Shown: in pieces, positions 23,321-35,864 of the stretch | Layout: each line of letters starts with the position of its first letter | Position numbering within the stretch: position 1 is the first letter of the stretch | Assembly (NCBI GenBank): GCA_025618425.1 | Contig: CM046844.1 | Location: 12,887,580-12,951,579 of the forward strand | DNA: 64,000 nt | Source of the DNA: Heliocidaris tuberculata | Taxonomy: Eukaryota; Echinodermata; Echinoidea; Camarodonta; Echinometridae | Direction of reading: 5' to 3' | Notes under the pieces: generated by a model | Told to the model about the DNA's origin: nothing | Seen by the model: only the letters and a program-made list of their open reading frames with translations | The model's database searches: none | Program-made: the position numbers and the translations under genes

Positions 23321-23497
23321 GGGCGTCAATCCTGGGGGGGGGGGGGCAATTGCCCCCTAAAGAATCCTCGCGGAAATTCTCTTGCTTCATGTAACGGTGG
23401 AGAAGCTTGTAATTAAGAGGCGCTAAAAAATCATGAAGGGTACTATACCTGTCTTGTCCCCCCCCCCCCTCATCCGAAAAACGGATCGACGCCCCTG
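23321..23497. mobile_element. Short G/C-run TIR element with 10-bp target-site duplication
   Basis: CAAATAGCCA occurs exactly at 23311-23320 and 23498-23507. Ends read GGGCGTCAATCC then a G run and, on the other strand, CAGGGGCGTCGATCCG then a G run. 177 bp, no coding capacity. Confidence 0.8.
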
Positions 23498-23507
23498 CAA
23501 ATAGCCA

Positions 23508-24301
23508 TCATTTTTAAAACCAGAAATTGACCTTTTCTTGTGGAGGAGGGGGGGGGGTAGACAAAATGCAAGTAAAATCTCAAAGACCTTCAGTAATACA
23601 CCCAGTAAAATTATTTCAAATTTCAATTTTATCCACTGCAGCGATTATCCTAATTGTGTAGGTATACGGTCGGAGGGCCGGGTGTACCCCCCCCCCCCCC
23701 CCCCCGACATCGAATTGAAAAATAAAGCCGAATAAGAAAGAGGGAGAACAAAGGGGGGGGAGAGAAAGAAGGTGGTATGTGACGAAAAGGTGATTTTTGG
23801 CGCTCTCCCTTACCAAGGAGCTCTGTGATAACTCCTTAATTTGCCCATACCATACAAATACATATTGAACTTGGGCTTGAACACCTGGACAAAAGAACTT
23901 TGCGTTACGTAGGTTAGTGTGCAAAGATTTGTAATAAATCTTCTTTTTACTACGGAGAAGTTTTCAGTAGGAATTACCTTTTCAGTCATTTCATTCATAT
24001 TTCCATCCAATCTGTTACATTTGAATTTGTCTTAAGCTTTAAAATATCATTTTCGAACTTGTCTAGAGGTTAAATCAAACCAATGCATATACAATTAGGC
24101 TTCCTAGCTCTACATACGTTATGTTTACTCTTGAACATTACAAAAACGTTTCAGTCTTGGAAGCAGCCTCGATATTAACTCTCTGTAAAAGCTCAGCAGT
24201 CTTATCAATGCATCATTCTAGGAAACATGGTTTGAGCCAAGCGATGTTTAATGTGTATTGGCCCAAACCAAAAGACCGTAATTCAAATACTGAAACCTCA
24301 C
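23508..24301. other. Intergenic DNA with G and C runs, no gene seen
   Basis: G run at 23549-23557 and C run at 23689-23705 flank a short unique stretch (GGGCCGGGTGTACCCC). This may be another G/C-run element, but no duplication was found. Confidence 0.4.
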
Positions 24302-24450
24302 CAGGGCCCTCTTGCATAAAAAGTTGCGATTAAACGCAACTCAAAATATTAAACGCAACTTGATTTTCAACCAATCAGCATCGCGTATTTGGGACTTGCG
24401 TTTAATTTTTTGAGTTGCGTTTAATCGCAACTTTTTATGCAGGAGGGCCC
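24302..24450. mobile_element. Palindromic MITE, family B, copy 1
   Basis: Near-perfect hairpin of about 149 bp. Ends GGGCCCTCTTGCATAAAAAG and, on the other strand, GGGCCCTCCTGCATAAAAAG. Inner TTGCGATTAAACGCAACTC is on both arms, with CAACCAATCAGCATCGCG in the middle. Confidence 0.85.
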
Positions 24451-25524
24451 AGAGCTGACAACTTCCACTATGTCTTAATGTGTACATTAAATGTGCATCA
24501 ATACACGTCTTCACGTTTCAAACCTTCAAATCCTCTACAGTTTCTCGTGAAAGCTCTTGATAACCCCCCCCCCCCCCCCTTAAAAAAAAAAGTTAGGCCT
24601 GTCATCACCTCTGATCTCTTGTAACACTCTCTTGCAGAGAGTTTGCCTTCTAGGAGTGATTATACCTACAAAGATACGTGCAGATCAATTTTCAATCTTT
24701 AATATTTAGTCCACGAGCTTTATCCTTCTTCTGTCTCTTTTCTTTCGCTACAAGAAGAGCCCTCAATTATCACTGCATTGACGTACGTAGGAAGGATTCG
24801 AACTTTTGATCCAATCCTATATGTAGGTCGTAAGTGAGATACCCGGTAAGTGAGTGGCAGTGATGGCTGCGCAGCTTCAAAGGAGGGCGCGAGAAGAGAA
24901 GGGGCACATAAACTCTCGTTTTTTTCATCTCGGAAAATAGGGGATCCTTTAAGAGTACTTCATTAGGGTACATTTAGAACTTTAAAAGGGGACTCTCTGG
25001 CAGTACACGTAGTAGTGCAGTTTTTTAACTTTGTAGCAATGCATTACATATCTCATTGGCTCTAAAAGTGGGGGACACAGTGCCCCCACTCCTTTCCTTC
25101 TGACTCTGCGGCCCCCGTTGAGTGGTCACTGGAATAGCTGCACCGGCTGTTTTAGGTCAACCAGCTTAACAGCATAATCATGGGAGATCAAAATAGCTCC
25201 TAATATTCAGACAGCTGGAGGGCATATAATCCCATGACAAATCGAGAGAAAGCCTTCATTGCTAATCAGATTTTTAGAATTACAGAGGTGGTATTAAGTG
25301 ACGTTACGTCGCATCAGTGTAAAAGGAAATAGAGCTCAATGATGACACTACATGGCTGTTCAATATTACTTTTTTACACTGATGCGACGAGCTAAGATAG
25401 TTAACCGGTAACCCTAAAATGGCAAGAACACTGAGGAACGGCCTTACGTTTGCCAAAGAGAATTTCGATATGCATAATATTTTTGAATATGTATTTGGTA
25501 GAATGAAATATGAATTGCTATAAC
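24451..25524. other. Intergenic DNA, no gene seen
   Basis: C run at 24565-24580. GTGGGGGACACAGTGCCCCCA at about 25070 resembles the inner end of the 4.4-kb element. Two inverted copies of a short phrase, ATCAGTGTAAAAGGAA (25313) and TTTTTTACACTGATGCGAC (25369), form a small stem over 70 bp. Confidence 0.4.
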
Positions 25525-25645
25525 CTACCTTTGGAATAATGAACTATATTTCATTTTCGGAATTATGAACATCCTGCAGGTATAGGAAATTTGTCTTTTG
25601 GAATTAAGAACCTTTGGAAATAAGAACCTTCCGGAAAAAAACAAA
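25525..25645. repeat. Partial relative of the 1.35-kb foldback repeat
   Basis: It carries the same units as the right arm at 1348-2040 (TTCATTTTCGGAATTATGAAC, then GGAATTAAGAACC units). It also has the same order, ending in a C-rich run after an A-rich stretch. Only one arm is present. Confidence 0.6.
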
Positions 25646-25794
25646 CCCCACCCCACCCCACCCTTTTCTAGCTTCTAGAGATGGGGCATGGTATGTAGAA
25701 ATCAAAATTTCATTCGAAATAATTTTTGCTTTTACTCTTATTACAAATACAACGGGCTCCAGATTCGCCAGTCAACTTAGGCAAAGTGATCCTT

Positions 25795-25984
25795 TTATTT
25801 CTATTATTTGTTTTTTTGATTGCTTTGTTTGGGTTGTTTTTTTTTAATATTGTTTGGTTTTTTTTTTTCTTTTTTCTTTTTTTTTTTGGGGGGGGGTGTT
25901 TTTGTTTTTGGTTTGTTTGTTTGTTTGTTTGTTTTGTTGTGTTGTTGTTGTTGGGTTTTTTTTTTTTTTTGGGGGGGGGGGGGT
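25795..25984. repeat. T/G low-complexity tract
   Basis: Runs of T alternate with G runs and (TTTG)n. The many overlapping open frames here are compositional. Confidence 0.9.
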
Positions 25985-26224
25985 AGCACAGATTGAACAT
26001 CAGTCAGTTGGTCCAGACTTATGTGTTATTTCCAAATCAGAAAATGATAACGTAGATTCTAATCAAATGATTTGCTGACAGCGGACATCTGACCAGATAT
26101 TTCATTCTTCGTAACGTGTACTATAGGTCACATACTAAATGACCGGTCAGTAGCATTTTCGTATTCCCGACCGCTTTAATAACCGTCTAGTCTCCATCTT
26201 ACTTTGTCATTCGACTATAAATTG

Positions 26225-26475
26225 TATGGACTGTGAAACACAAGGTATGGGGTTCAAATCCCTCCCGCAGCACTTATGTCCTTTGGCAAGACATTAATCT
26301 ACATTTGCCACACTCAAATCAGGTGTAGTAAGTGGGTACCTGGTAGGATTAAATCCTTGAATACACTGAGCGCTATGGTTGCGGGAGCTAAAGCCATGGT
26401 AATGATCTCCAAAGTCCTTTGGAAGCGCATATAGAGACGTTATATCATAATGTGATATGCGATATACAAAAACGT
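26225..26475 (+). mobile_element. tRNA-derived SINE, copy 2 (decayed)
   Basis: Shares GGGGTTCAAATCCCTCCCG (B box), TTGGCAAGACATTAATCTAC, GTGGGTACCTGGTAGGATTA and GTCCTTTGGAAGCGC with the 6.5-kb copy. The head is degraded and the ATT tail is absent. Confidence 0.75.
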
Positions 26476-26946
26476 AATATTCATATTATCAATATGATTT
26501 ATCAAATGACAACGGTCCTCGTCAGCATCTTGTAAGAACTAAACCAGAAATGTTTGCGACATGATTACTTTCGCGAATTGTAAATGACAGACATTTTCAC
26601 AGCAAGAAACTTTCGAAATTTGCAAAAATTTAGTGTTATGTCGATTATGACTCAATGATTTCGCGGCATTTAACGGGAATCTGAACAACTCGCGAAATTT
26701 GCGAACATCAAATGCGCGCGAAAGTCTCTGGTTTTATAGTAACCCTTCACCACGCTCGCAGATGTTTTATATATATATATACTACTCTAATATGCACCTC
26801 TCAAGAAGCAGTGGAAAGAGAATAGCGAAAAGGATGGTGACATTTAGCCTAATAAATGATTCTTTTCAAGACTGGGTTACTATCTAATTTGTGCCATTAG
26901 CAGTTGCAAATCAATCATTTTACCTGCTTTATCATAGTCCTGTCAT

Positions 26947-27674
26947 CAGATGCGTAATTACGGGGGGGGGGGGGGCAGGGGCACGGTTGCGCCCCGGGCG
27001 GCACTTGAAGGGGGCGCAAAAATTTTAAAAGAGAGAAAGAAAAAGTGGAGAAATTCAGAAAAATTATGATTATTTAGGATTATGCGCCCTAACCCGCAGG
27101 GTAGATACATAACAAATATACAGTTTTTGAGGGTTTAAAATTTGAAAATTTTCTAAAGCTCGATCGCTTTGCTTCCGTGCACATGTTGCTCCAAGTTACT
27201 TTATTTCGAGCTCCAGTAGAGTGAATAGTTTGTAAATAGCGTTTTTACAGGGTTTCAATTTTGAAAATTAAAATGTAATTCTCGTTGCTTTCCTCGCTAT
27301 CACGTAAGTTTCATCAGCTTCTTGTAAATATTGCGCCACCAATCATGCCAATATAGGATAAAGTGTATAAAATAGCATTAACATGCAAAGATTCGACAGA
27401 AAAATCTCAATTTCAATCGCCTTTCAAAATTCCTCCTATTTCTCAAGGGTTTTCCTTAATTCTGCGCCATTTGAGGAAGAAGTGAATAGAAAATTGTTAT
27501 CAATGTTCAAAATTCTAATCTCTGTCCCTCTATTGCAGTGCTCAGTTGCGAATTTACCTGGATAATGCATAAGAAATAGCGTGATTGTTTGGGGGTGGTT
27601 TTTTTTTTTGGGGGGGGGGGATACAAATGCACAAAAAAATTCTACCCCTCCGTCGCTTTCTAGATACGCCATTG
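26947..27674. mobile_element. G-run TIR-type element with 8-bp target-site duplication
   Basis: CCTGTCAT occurs at 26939-26946 and 27675-27682. The left end CAGATGCGTAATTACGGGG and the right end on the other strand CAATGGCGTATCTAGAAAG are loosely similar. Both sides carry a G run near the end (26963 on; 27611 on). The interior has GCTCGATCGCTTTGC and no transposase frame. Confidence 0.6.
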
Positions 27675-27682
27675 CCTGTCAT

Positions 27683-28470
27683 TATTATCATAAGTGGGAC
27701 TATCAGTTTCAACTATACTTAATCGAAATTATGATGTTACTATTAATAACTTGCACGTGCTCAAGATATTTGCAGTAATTATTGTTAATTAGAACTCAAG
27801 TTAACGAGATTTTCTGGGATGATACAATTTATTGTGTGGTCAAAGTGACACTTATAATGGTGTTAACCCAGATAAGATATTGAAGATTGCCACTTAGGAT
27901 AATGACAAAACCTTTTGGGGATCAGTTTTTGAAGTATCTTTTGACACTTTCAAGTATTTTCTTCAAATTCAGAAAGTGAAAAAATCTAATTATATATTCA
28001 AAGCAATATCTTAAGAAAAGTATTCAGATAGAGATGTAATAAAAATTGCACCCAATGATTTTTGTAACACCTAGTATAACTGAAATCCGTAGATGGCGCT
28101 ATCCACTGAGAGTAAAAAAGAGCCATTCATACACGAAATCTGGCCAACTCGATTCAAGTGGGTAAAAAGAAAGCCCATATACATGTGTTCCATGTTGTGC
28201 TGCATATATATGTGTGTGTGGGGGGGGGGGGGAGGGGTGTGTGTGTGTGGGGGGTGGATGTGTGTGTGCGTGTGGTGTGTGTGTGTGTGTGTGTGCGTGT
28301 GTGTGTGTGTGTGCTTTCCTTTCCATGCATAAAAATCGATAGACTAACTAGAGCCGTGGTTATGGAGCACCTTGAGCACCTTGCGTGGTGGTTTGAGCTC
28401 TATGGAAATTTAGTTTAAAAGAGTTTTTAAAAAAATAATTATATTTATATATATATATATATATATATAT
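27683..28470. other. Intergenic DNA with TG array, no gene seen
   Basis: G run at 28221-28231 and interrupted TG units at 28206-28315. The frames over them are artefacts. Confidence 0.45.
28206..28315. repeat. Interrupted (TG)n with G runs
   Basis: TG units broken by GGGGG and CG steps. Confidence 0.9.
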
Positions 28471-28563
28471 AATGTGCAGCTTATAGATAGATGGTTAATA
28501 GATTTTGAAATAATATGAGACAACCCCCCTATGAATGGCATTAATGGCAAGGACAAGTTTAGC

Positions 28564-28649
<86 letters not shown>

Positions 28650-28742
28650 GTGCAGCTTATAGATAGATGGTTAATAGATTTTGAAATAATATGAGACAAC
28701 CCCCTATGAATGGCATTAATGGCAAGGACAAGTTTAGCCTGA
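28471..28742. repeat. 97-bp direct duplication separated by (TA)n
   Basis: 28471-28567 and 28647-28742 are almost identical, differing by one C in a C run. Each is preceded by a TA array, so the repeating unit is TA array plus 97 bp. Confidence 0.9.
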
Positions 28743-29510
28743 ATGTCTCCCTCTATCGGTGCAACAAATGAAAATTATCGCGTATGCTCTACACAAAACA
28801 CTTCTGATGAAAAGGTGACTCAATATACTGACATGTATCTTGGTTTTTTTTTTTTTTTCTTTTAATTATCAACAGATTGACTAAGGATGGAATAATGGTC
28901 TGTACATTTCGCCTATTTCAGAAGATATTAGTGGATTACTTTTACTTATTTTTTATTTTTTTGTGTGTGAATATTATTATGAATAATAAAATTATGATTT
29001 TCATGATATCACAGTTTATGAGAGTAGGTAATAATGTGAGAGAAAACATGCATATGAACAAAGGAATTTCTTCGCAAATCATCTACTCGACAAGATTATA
29101 AGAAGAGTGAAGTAAAAATAAAATAAACAACAGTTCATTTTTACAGAAGCATGATCACGGAGAGCTCTATGCTATTTTCTCAAAAAGTCAAGCAGAAATA
29201 TCTACCGAGCTGTACTTTCACAAATTAATATTGTTGAAATCTGTTTTTACTATGATTAAATGTCATCGAGAAAGCTTCAATTTGTTCCATTGAAAGGTCA
29301 GAAATTTAAAGAATATAAGAATTTAGGAAATATTATATGGTAGGAGTTTACATAAAGGTGATGACCATGCACATAGGCCTATACTCTCTTAAGGCGTAGA
29401 GGCCTTTTATTATAGGGGGAGGATTATTTTCTATAAATGTGGAGACATTTTTAATACCACCAACACAAAAAATGAGTATCCTTCGTTATTTATTATTACC
29501 TCCACCCCTC
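28743..29510. other. AT-rich intergenic DNA, no gene seen
   Basis: T run at 28843-28858. Nothing else recognised. Confidence 0.4.
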
Positions 29511-29526
29511 TATCTCTCTCTCTCTT

Positions 29527-29572
<46 letters not shown>

Positions 29573-29612
29573 ACCCTCCCTCTCTCTCTCTCTCTCTCTC
29601 TCCCTCTCCTCC

Positions 29613-29683
<71 letters not shown>
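29511..29683. repeat. (CT)n array, about 170 bp
   Basis: Near-pure CT dinucleotides with a few CCCT interruptions. Confidence 0.95.
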
Positions 29684-29688
<5 letters not shown>

Positions 29689-29867
29689 GTCATAACATAA
29701 TTATAGTCTCCAGTTGCAAAATCCGTCAGCGTCCCCATAGTTCTAAATGCTTAAAAGGATAAGATGATGATGATTAGGGAGACTGGTTTTTAACTGATCT
29801 TGAAAGAAGTTGGCGACCACACGAACTATAAACGAACGATAAAATATATCCTTTAACTTATTTTTTT

Positions 29868-30045
29868 TTCTCTCTCTCTCTTTCTCTGTTTCTGAATATT
29901 TTCTGTTTTATTTTTTCTCTTTCTCTCTCTCTCTCTCTTCTTTCTCTCTCCATCCTCTCCCTCCCTCTCTCTCTCTCTCTCTCTGTCATTTTTATCTTCC
30001 TCACCTCTCTACACACATTCCTCATTTTTTCTTTCTCTCTCTTCA
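29868..30045. repeat. Interrupted CT-rich tract
   Basis: Several CT runs separated by T-rich spacers. Confidence 0.85.
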
Positions 30046-31001
30046 ATGTAGCGCTAGCTCTGTCCCTTTAGTGAACTTTAGTCCATTTTGTTTGGTACTC
30101 TACAAATTAATGTTGTTATTTTGAAAAATATCGCATAGGTTGATTCTCATACGAAAGTACATTCCTACTATACTACTTGTCACGAAATTTCTTTCTTTCT
30201 TTTTTTTTTTCTGACTTGCATTCATTTGCTATCATGAGTTCATGAGTCACTTATTTCCCCATCAGTTTTTAACCATCCTACGAGGGAGAAAACTGCCGAC
30301 ATATACCTGGTCACCGATCGAGAGAGTAGCCAGCGTTATGTTCCAGTTCTTGAACGAGTATCGCCTCTTGACGACGACATCAGATACATGCTTCAAGTCC
30401 TTTCCAAAGATCGATCGAAGAGAATTTTGCCTTTTTAACCTCATTTTCTAAATAAAGGAACCCCTCCCCAACCTATTTTTCGTTCTATTAAAAGCGCAGG
30501 GCACTTTGCGCGATCTTTACGTTCGAACTACATTCTGGGGCTAAACTTAGGGGCATTGAGGAAATGCATGTCGCGCTCTCAACTTAACGGTCGTCCGTAA
30601 GTGCACTTGTCGCATAGCAAATTATTGTTTGATACATAGAAATTACTTGTGCACTGCACGAGGGGAAAAACAGTAATGCAAATTCTTTAATAACGTTCAC
30701 CTCTGAAATTTACTGTCGCTCAGGGCTTTCTAATACTTTGGCTTTAGCTAATTATGATAATAGCGCACAAAACATTAAGTTCTTTGTTTGTTTGTTTTTC
30801 TGTACAGATCATGTGTCCGCCTTCTGAACTGGTACGAGAGAGCCAACATTATGGACAAAATCTCTCGTCTTCTTGGAAAGATCACCTTCAACCATATTCA
30901 TCAAACTTGCCCCATTATAAAGTTAAAACGAGAAATCTAATAAAATTTGCTTAGATTTCTTTCACTTGTTACACTTCGTGTATAGTTCACATGGAATGTT
31001 A
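30046..31001. other. Intergenic DNA, no confident gene
   Basis: Apart from the weak exon candidate at 30290-30436, nothing recognised. Confidence 0.35.
30290..30436 (-). CDS. Possible minus-strand coding exon, unrecognised
   Basis: An open stretch bounded by a pyrimidine-rich acceptor (CCTTTATTTAG on the minus strand) and a donor-like CAG|GTATAT near 30306. It reads a basic segment RLKRQNSLRSIFGKDLKHV followed by VVKRRYSFKNWNITLATLS. Less AT-rich than its surroundings. No family recognised and no neighbouring exon found. The opposite frame is also open, so this is weak. Confidence 0.15.
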
Positions 31002-31059
31002 AGAGCCAGAAGGTATTAATTCAGTGATTAAGTATATGAATTAACGCCCTTCTGGCTCA
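31002..31059. repeat. Short inverted repeat (hairpin)
   Basis: GAGCCAGAAGGTATTAATTC pairs with GAATTAACGCCCTTCTGGCTC across a 14-nt loop, with small mismatches. Could be a tiny MITE or a structured RNA; nothing decides. Confidence 0.6.
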
Positions 31060-31680
31060 AAACAGACGAGTAATGGCCATAATAGCATCACAGGATTTCA
31101 AACAATACAAACTCACGACATTTCTTCCGAAGCAATGCTGGGCATTGCCTGACATATCACTGAATTTGATTATGATTGGTAATGAGGGGGCACTCTTTGA
31201 AACATTGTGTTGGGGGCTGCTGTTGTTAATTTTGTCAATGTGCACCTACTTGAAATGAGGCGCGGCTTTAAAATACAAACCAATGTGCTTAATTTTTGAA
31301 ATGTGAAATTTCTTATCAGGCGAGCATTTTGTAAAATACAAGCCCTGGGCGTGCCTCGAATTCTCGACCGCGTCATTGAGATTCAACAGGAAAAATCACT
31401 TTCAAAGCAATTCAGTTCTATGCATCTTAGGTAGTCGGTTGAATATATTGTTGTTGTTGTTGTTGTTGTTTCATCTTGTCATATATCAAATGATGTTGTG
31501 TATAATATATCATTCGTGATGTGTATATTCCGCAAAAGCATTTTTTCTGGTCACTATATTGGTTCAACACATTTTGCAGCAAATTCAATAAAGAGGCAAT
31601 AAGGAAGACGTTATTTGATTTAGGAGCTACATAATTTGATTGGTCATGATAACAGAGTTGTATCGTCCTCTCTCTCTCTC

Positions 31681-31724
<44 letters not shown>

Positions 31725-33252
31725 GCTCTCCCCACCCCCTCTCTCTTTCTCTCTCTCTCTCTCTCTTTCTCGCTCTCAATTTTTTTTCTTCTCTTTTTTT
31801 CTCTCTTTCCCTCTCTCACGTTTATCTCTTGCTCTTTATCTAATTTATTGATCAATTCCTCCATTCTTAATGGATTCTACGGACCTGTTAACCATTACCA
31901 ATCAGAACAGGATGAAAAATGGTACAAAAGCTCAATAGTATTACAGAAGGAAAGTTTGTCATCATGTATTACATATTTCTTTTTGCCACATGATCACTAT
32001 ATATATTGGTTCAACTCCTTTCCAAATGATGTATATTTATCAAGAAATTGCCTCTTGCATAAATCAGGATTTTTTTTTATATACACACTAATTGCGTCAT
32101 AACAATTCACTTGGGTTACATAAAAGCAAACTGTAAATTTGTGTTTGTTATTAAACAGTGCTAGAAAGGCCATTTAAATCAACCTAGTCTCCTTTTCTAT
32201 GATACGTTTCTTTTCTATCAATAATCAGTTTTTCGTTTGTTTGTTTTGTTTGTTTTTAGAAATCTCGCTCTCTCTCTCTCTCTCTCTCTCTTGTGATGAA
32301 CACGTTTTATATTTAAATCTTGTGAGCCATATTGCCTCTCGCTTCTTCTTTCCTTCTGAGCTCAACTGTTTATGTGTTTATGTGAGAGTAATGGCCATGA
32401 ATACAGAATATAAATAGTAAACATAACTATACGAGGCTAAGGTTTAAAAGATTTATTTGGGTAAGTAGTGTTGTAAGAGGCGCTACGATTTGGAATTAAA
32501 CATTGTTTTTTAGACGACAGCATGTATATCATGAGTTTGACTTCCATTGGTATATGAACTGTCATAGCCAGCACTAAGGGGTGTATGAATGTATGCTCCC
32601 TCGTAAATTATTTAAATACTCAAGTCATTTCGCTGTTAACCTAGTGCCAAATTCTTCCAAAAGTTCTCCTTTTCTTCTTGGCCCGCCAGCAGGTGGAGAG
32701 GCGTAGGCCTGCTCCATTGTTTTTTGATACCCCACTGATCTGGCTGCAGAATTGAATACACTCTTTGCTACATGACTATGTCTTCCCAGCTCATTTACAT
32801 TATTCTCTATCTAATGGACTGAACCGAAAGGAAAGTGGTGCTTTAACATTCTCGAATCGAGGAAGAAGGGTTTTGGGGAAGTGGTGTGGGGAGAAATTTC
32901 ACACCAGGTTGTACTATCACTCCGTTTCTAGACGTTATGGAGTATCGTTAATAGCCTAGGGCTAGTGGTTCAGGAGACTGGATTCCCCCACTTGAAATTC
33001 TCTTCGCATATATACAGCTCCATGACTCTGTGCCGTAGGTCTGTCTGTTTATGTTGCCGACCATATCACCACGAGACCCAAATGAGTCATTTTAATCATT
33101 TTTAAGTCCCTTTATTATTATTTTTTGGGGGGGTGGAGTTGATAAAGTATGTTTTCTTTGTTACTTTCGTTATCATAAATATCACAAATGTGGTATTGAT
33201 CACTTGTGTTATCGAAAGATAATTATAAACTGCAAAAACATAATTCATATCG
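31060..33252. other. AT-rich intergenic DNA with CT arrays, no gene seen
   Basis: GTT array at about 31446-31470, CT arrays at 31668-31815 and 32268-32291. A non-repetitive patch at 32690-32960 has an open frame without motifs. Confidence 0.4.
31668..31815. repeat. Interrupted (CT)n array
   Basis: CT units with CCCC and TTT interruptions. Confidence 0.9.
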
Positions 33253-33625
<373 letters not shown>

Positions 33626-34898
33626 AACACTTGACAGCATATATGAAAATCTGAAGACTTTTCTGGGGAGGGGTTTGAGCACCCCTTCCCTGCCACGCCG
33701 TAAAAACATTCGAACCACGCTAATTACTCTCACCAATCCCCTCCTCTTTTTACCTGTAAACCGTAGTCCTCTATTTAACACACATGAAAATAATTGTTCT
33801 ATCCCATGTTTCTACCTTCAATTGTCATTATTTTTTACGAGGCTGGAAAAAATCTGTTTGGGTGACGAGTATTAAGAATGCCTATCAGCTGGGATTGCCC
33901 CGCTGATAATCTACCGCGATCTCTGCACTACTTTGATATCTACTTTAGACAATAATCATTAAGCTTCCACTAATTTTGCTCATTATCATATTGATTGAGA
34001 GGAATTCAGGGGGAAATGTCTCTTTATCTTTGTTTTTCTCAATCGACATAATCTCCTTCACTTCAAAATTGGAGAGGAGAGCGAGGGAGTTAGCCCCAAA
34101 CATTAACGTTGTCTGTTCTATAATGCTTTACTTCGTCATCTATACTTTTAGCATAATTAGCTTTTACTTCAAAGCTATAATATTGTTTGTGATTATTATC
34201 GCTATTTTATATATTTTTCATCTAAACGTCACCGTAATGAGCGTGAGCATGGTAAAGGATGGCGTGAAATACTACATAGCATTCCTTTAGTCAGCATGTT
34301 TAAAATAAATTGGAAAATCACATAACCAAAACAATGCGGTAATTTGGTGGTAATAACCCACTTCTGTATAACAAAGAATCTTTCCTCGGGATTCATAGAC
34401 GCTATCAGCACAGTTTTGTGCACCAAAAATATAGCGTATCGTGTTGGAACTATTATAACACTAACGATACAGGAAAATGGGTGGATTTTGGCCTATCAAC
34501 AAATTGTACATTTGAGGTGTTCATAACTCTAACGCTCTCTAGAAATATTAAGTAGGCCTATGAATACTACTTTACATTCATTTACACAGTGAGTATCCCC
34601 CTACATATATTCCTAGCATATGCACACTAAAGTCATTATTTTCCGGTTTCGTACCCTAGGCTATGTGAATTCTGACATTTTCTTTCCTATAGTTTACGCG
34701 TTATCATACAATTAACGCCGTTTTCATTCATCGGATCGGAAGTGGCTGTGACATGCGAGTCAATAGCCCTCATATACGACTGACAAACTTATATCAGATA
34801 AAAGCCTCCCATTAATGAATGCATCAACAGGACCAGAATCTATCCCATTTTCATTAGATGAACCTTTTAAAGCCACTCTTGATTACAAACAGGGGCGC
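33626..34898. other. Intergenic DNA, no gene seen
   Basis: A 104-codon hydrophobic open frame at 33976-34290 has no start context or motif and is AT-driven. Confidence 0.35.
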
Positions 34899-35181
34899 AA
34901 ACCATCAAATAAAAGGTCTCATCTCTTTCATCGTACAAAAACCCTATTTGATAGGTTATCGGCACCACATTAATTACTTGTATATTACCCCGTTAATTAC
35001 TTGATTTTATTATTCATATAGGCTTAATACAGGAACTATCCGGTTCCCGTAGTCAATAGGTTAAGAACCAGACCTTTAAAAAAAATCTTCTTTTTTTCCC
35101 CCTTGTGTTGCAGTAACCTATCAAATAGTCTTATTCTGGGAGAAAAGAGATAAGGTTGTTTTTTTTTCCATTTGATGGTTT
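34899..35181. mobile_element. Palindromic element (foldback/MITE-like) with about 60-bp arms
   Basis: AAACCATCAAAT at 34899-34910 and its complement at 35170-35181. Inner CTATTTGATAGGTTA (about 34944) matches TAACCTATCAAATAG at 35113. TCATCTCTTT and AAAGAGATAAGG pair between them. The loop is about 150 bp. No duplication was identified. Confidence 0.7.
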
Positions 35182-35518
35182 ACCCAACTATATGCAAATC
35201 AACAGTTGCTTAAAAGACTCACTTTTCGTGTACAAAAACCTTGGCATGACTCGTGCCCCCTTTCATTTTAATTAACAATTTCATCAGACATGTTCATTGT
35301 TCATATCAACATTCCTTTATTAATTATAAGTTTCTGTTTTGTCAAATGAATCATTATTCGGGTGAATTCTAAAGGTTAAGAATTTTTTTTTTTTTCAAAA
35401 TCAGGTGAACACTAATCGAGGTAATCCTAAGATCCCTTTTCTAACTCTGACTTTCTTCCTCTTTAATGATTCGTAGATTTTTTGGTCTCATCACGATACC
35501 TTCTCTCTTTCTTATCCA

Positions 35519-35602
<84 letters not shown>

Positions 35603-35723
35603 TATGTGTATCTCTCCTCCTTTTCCTACTCTTCTATTCTGACATCTTCCATCTCTCTTTTATTGAATCGATTGAAAATATGCTTCACCTTGTACCACAG
35701 ATAATTAGCAGATTTGCTATCAT
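35182..35723. repeat. AT-rich DNA with a (CT)n array
   Basis: CT array at about 35521-35600. No gene. Confidence 0.7.
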
Positions 35724-35864
35724 CAGGGCCCCGTTTCATGAAACTTGCTTTCACTGACAATTTACAATTACTGTTATAAGCTACTGAAATCCTTGCATCT
35801 GATTGGCTGAGAGCAAATTTGTCGGTAAAAATCACCGACAAGACACTTGATGAAACGCCACCTG
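35724..35864. mobile_element. Palindromic MITE, family A, copy 2
   Basis: Contains TGTTATAAGCTACTGAAATC, the core CATCTGATTGGCTGAGAGC and GTCGGTAAAAATCACCGAC as in copy 1. The ends are CAGGGCCCCGTTTCATGAAAC and GATGAAACGCCACCTG. Confidence 0.8.
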
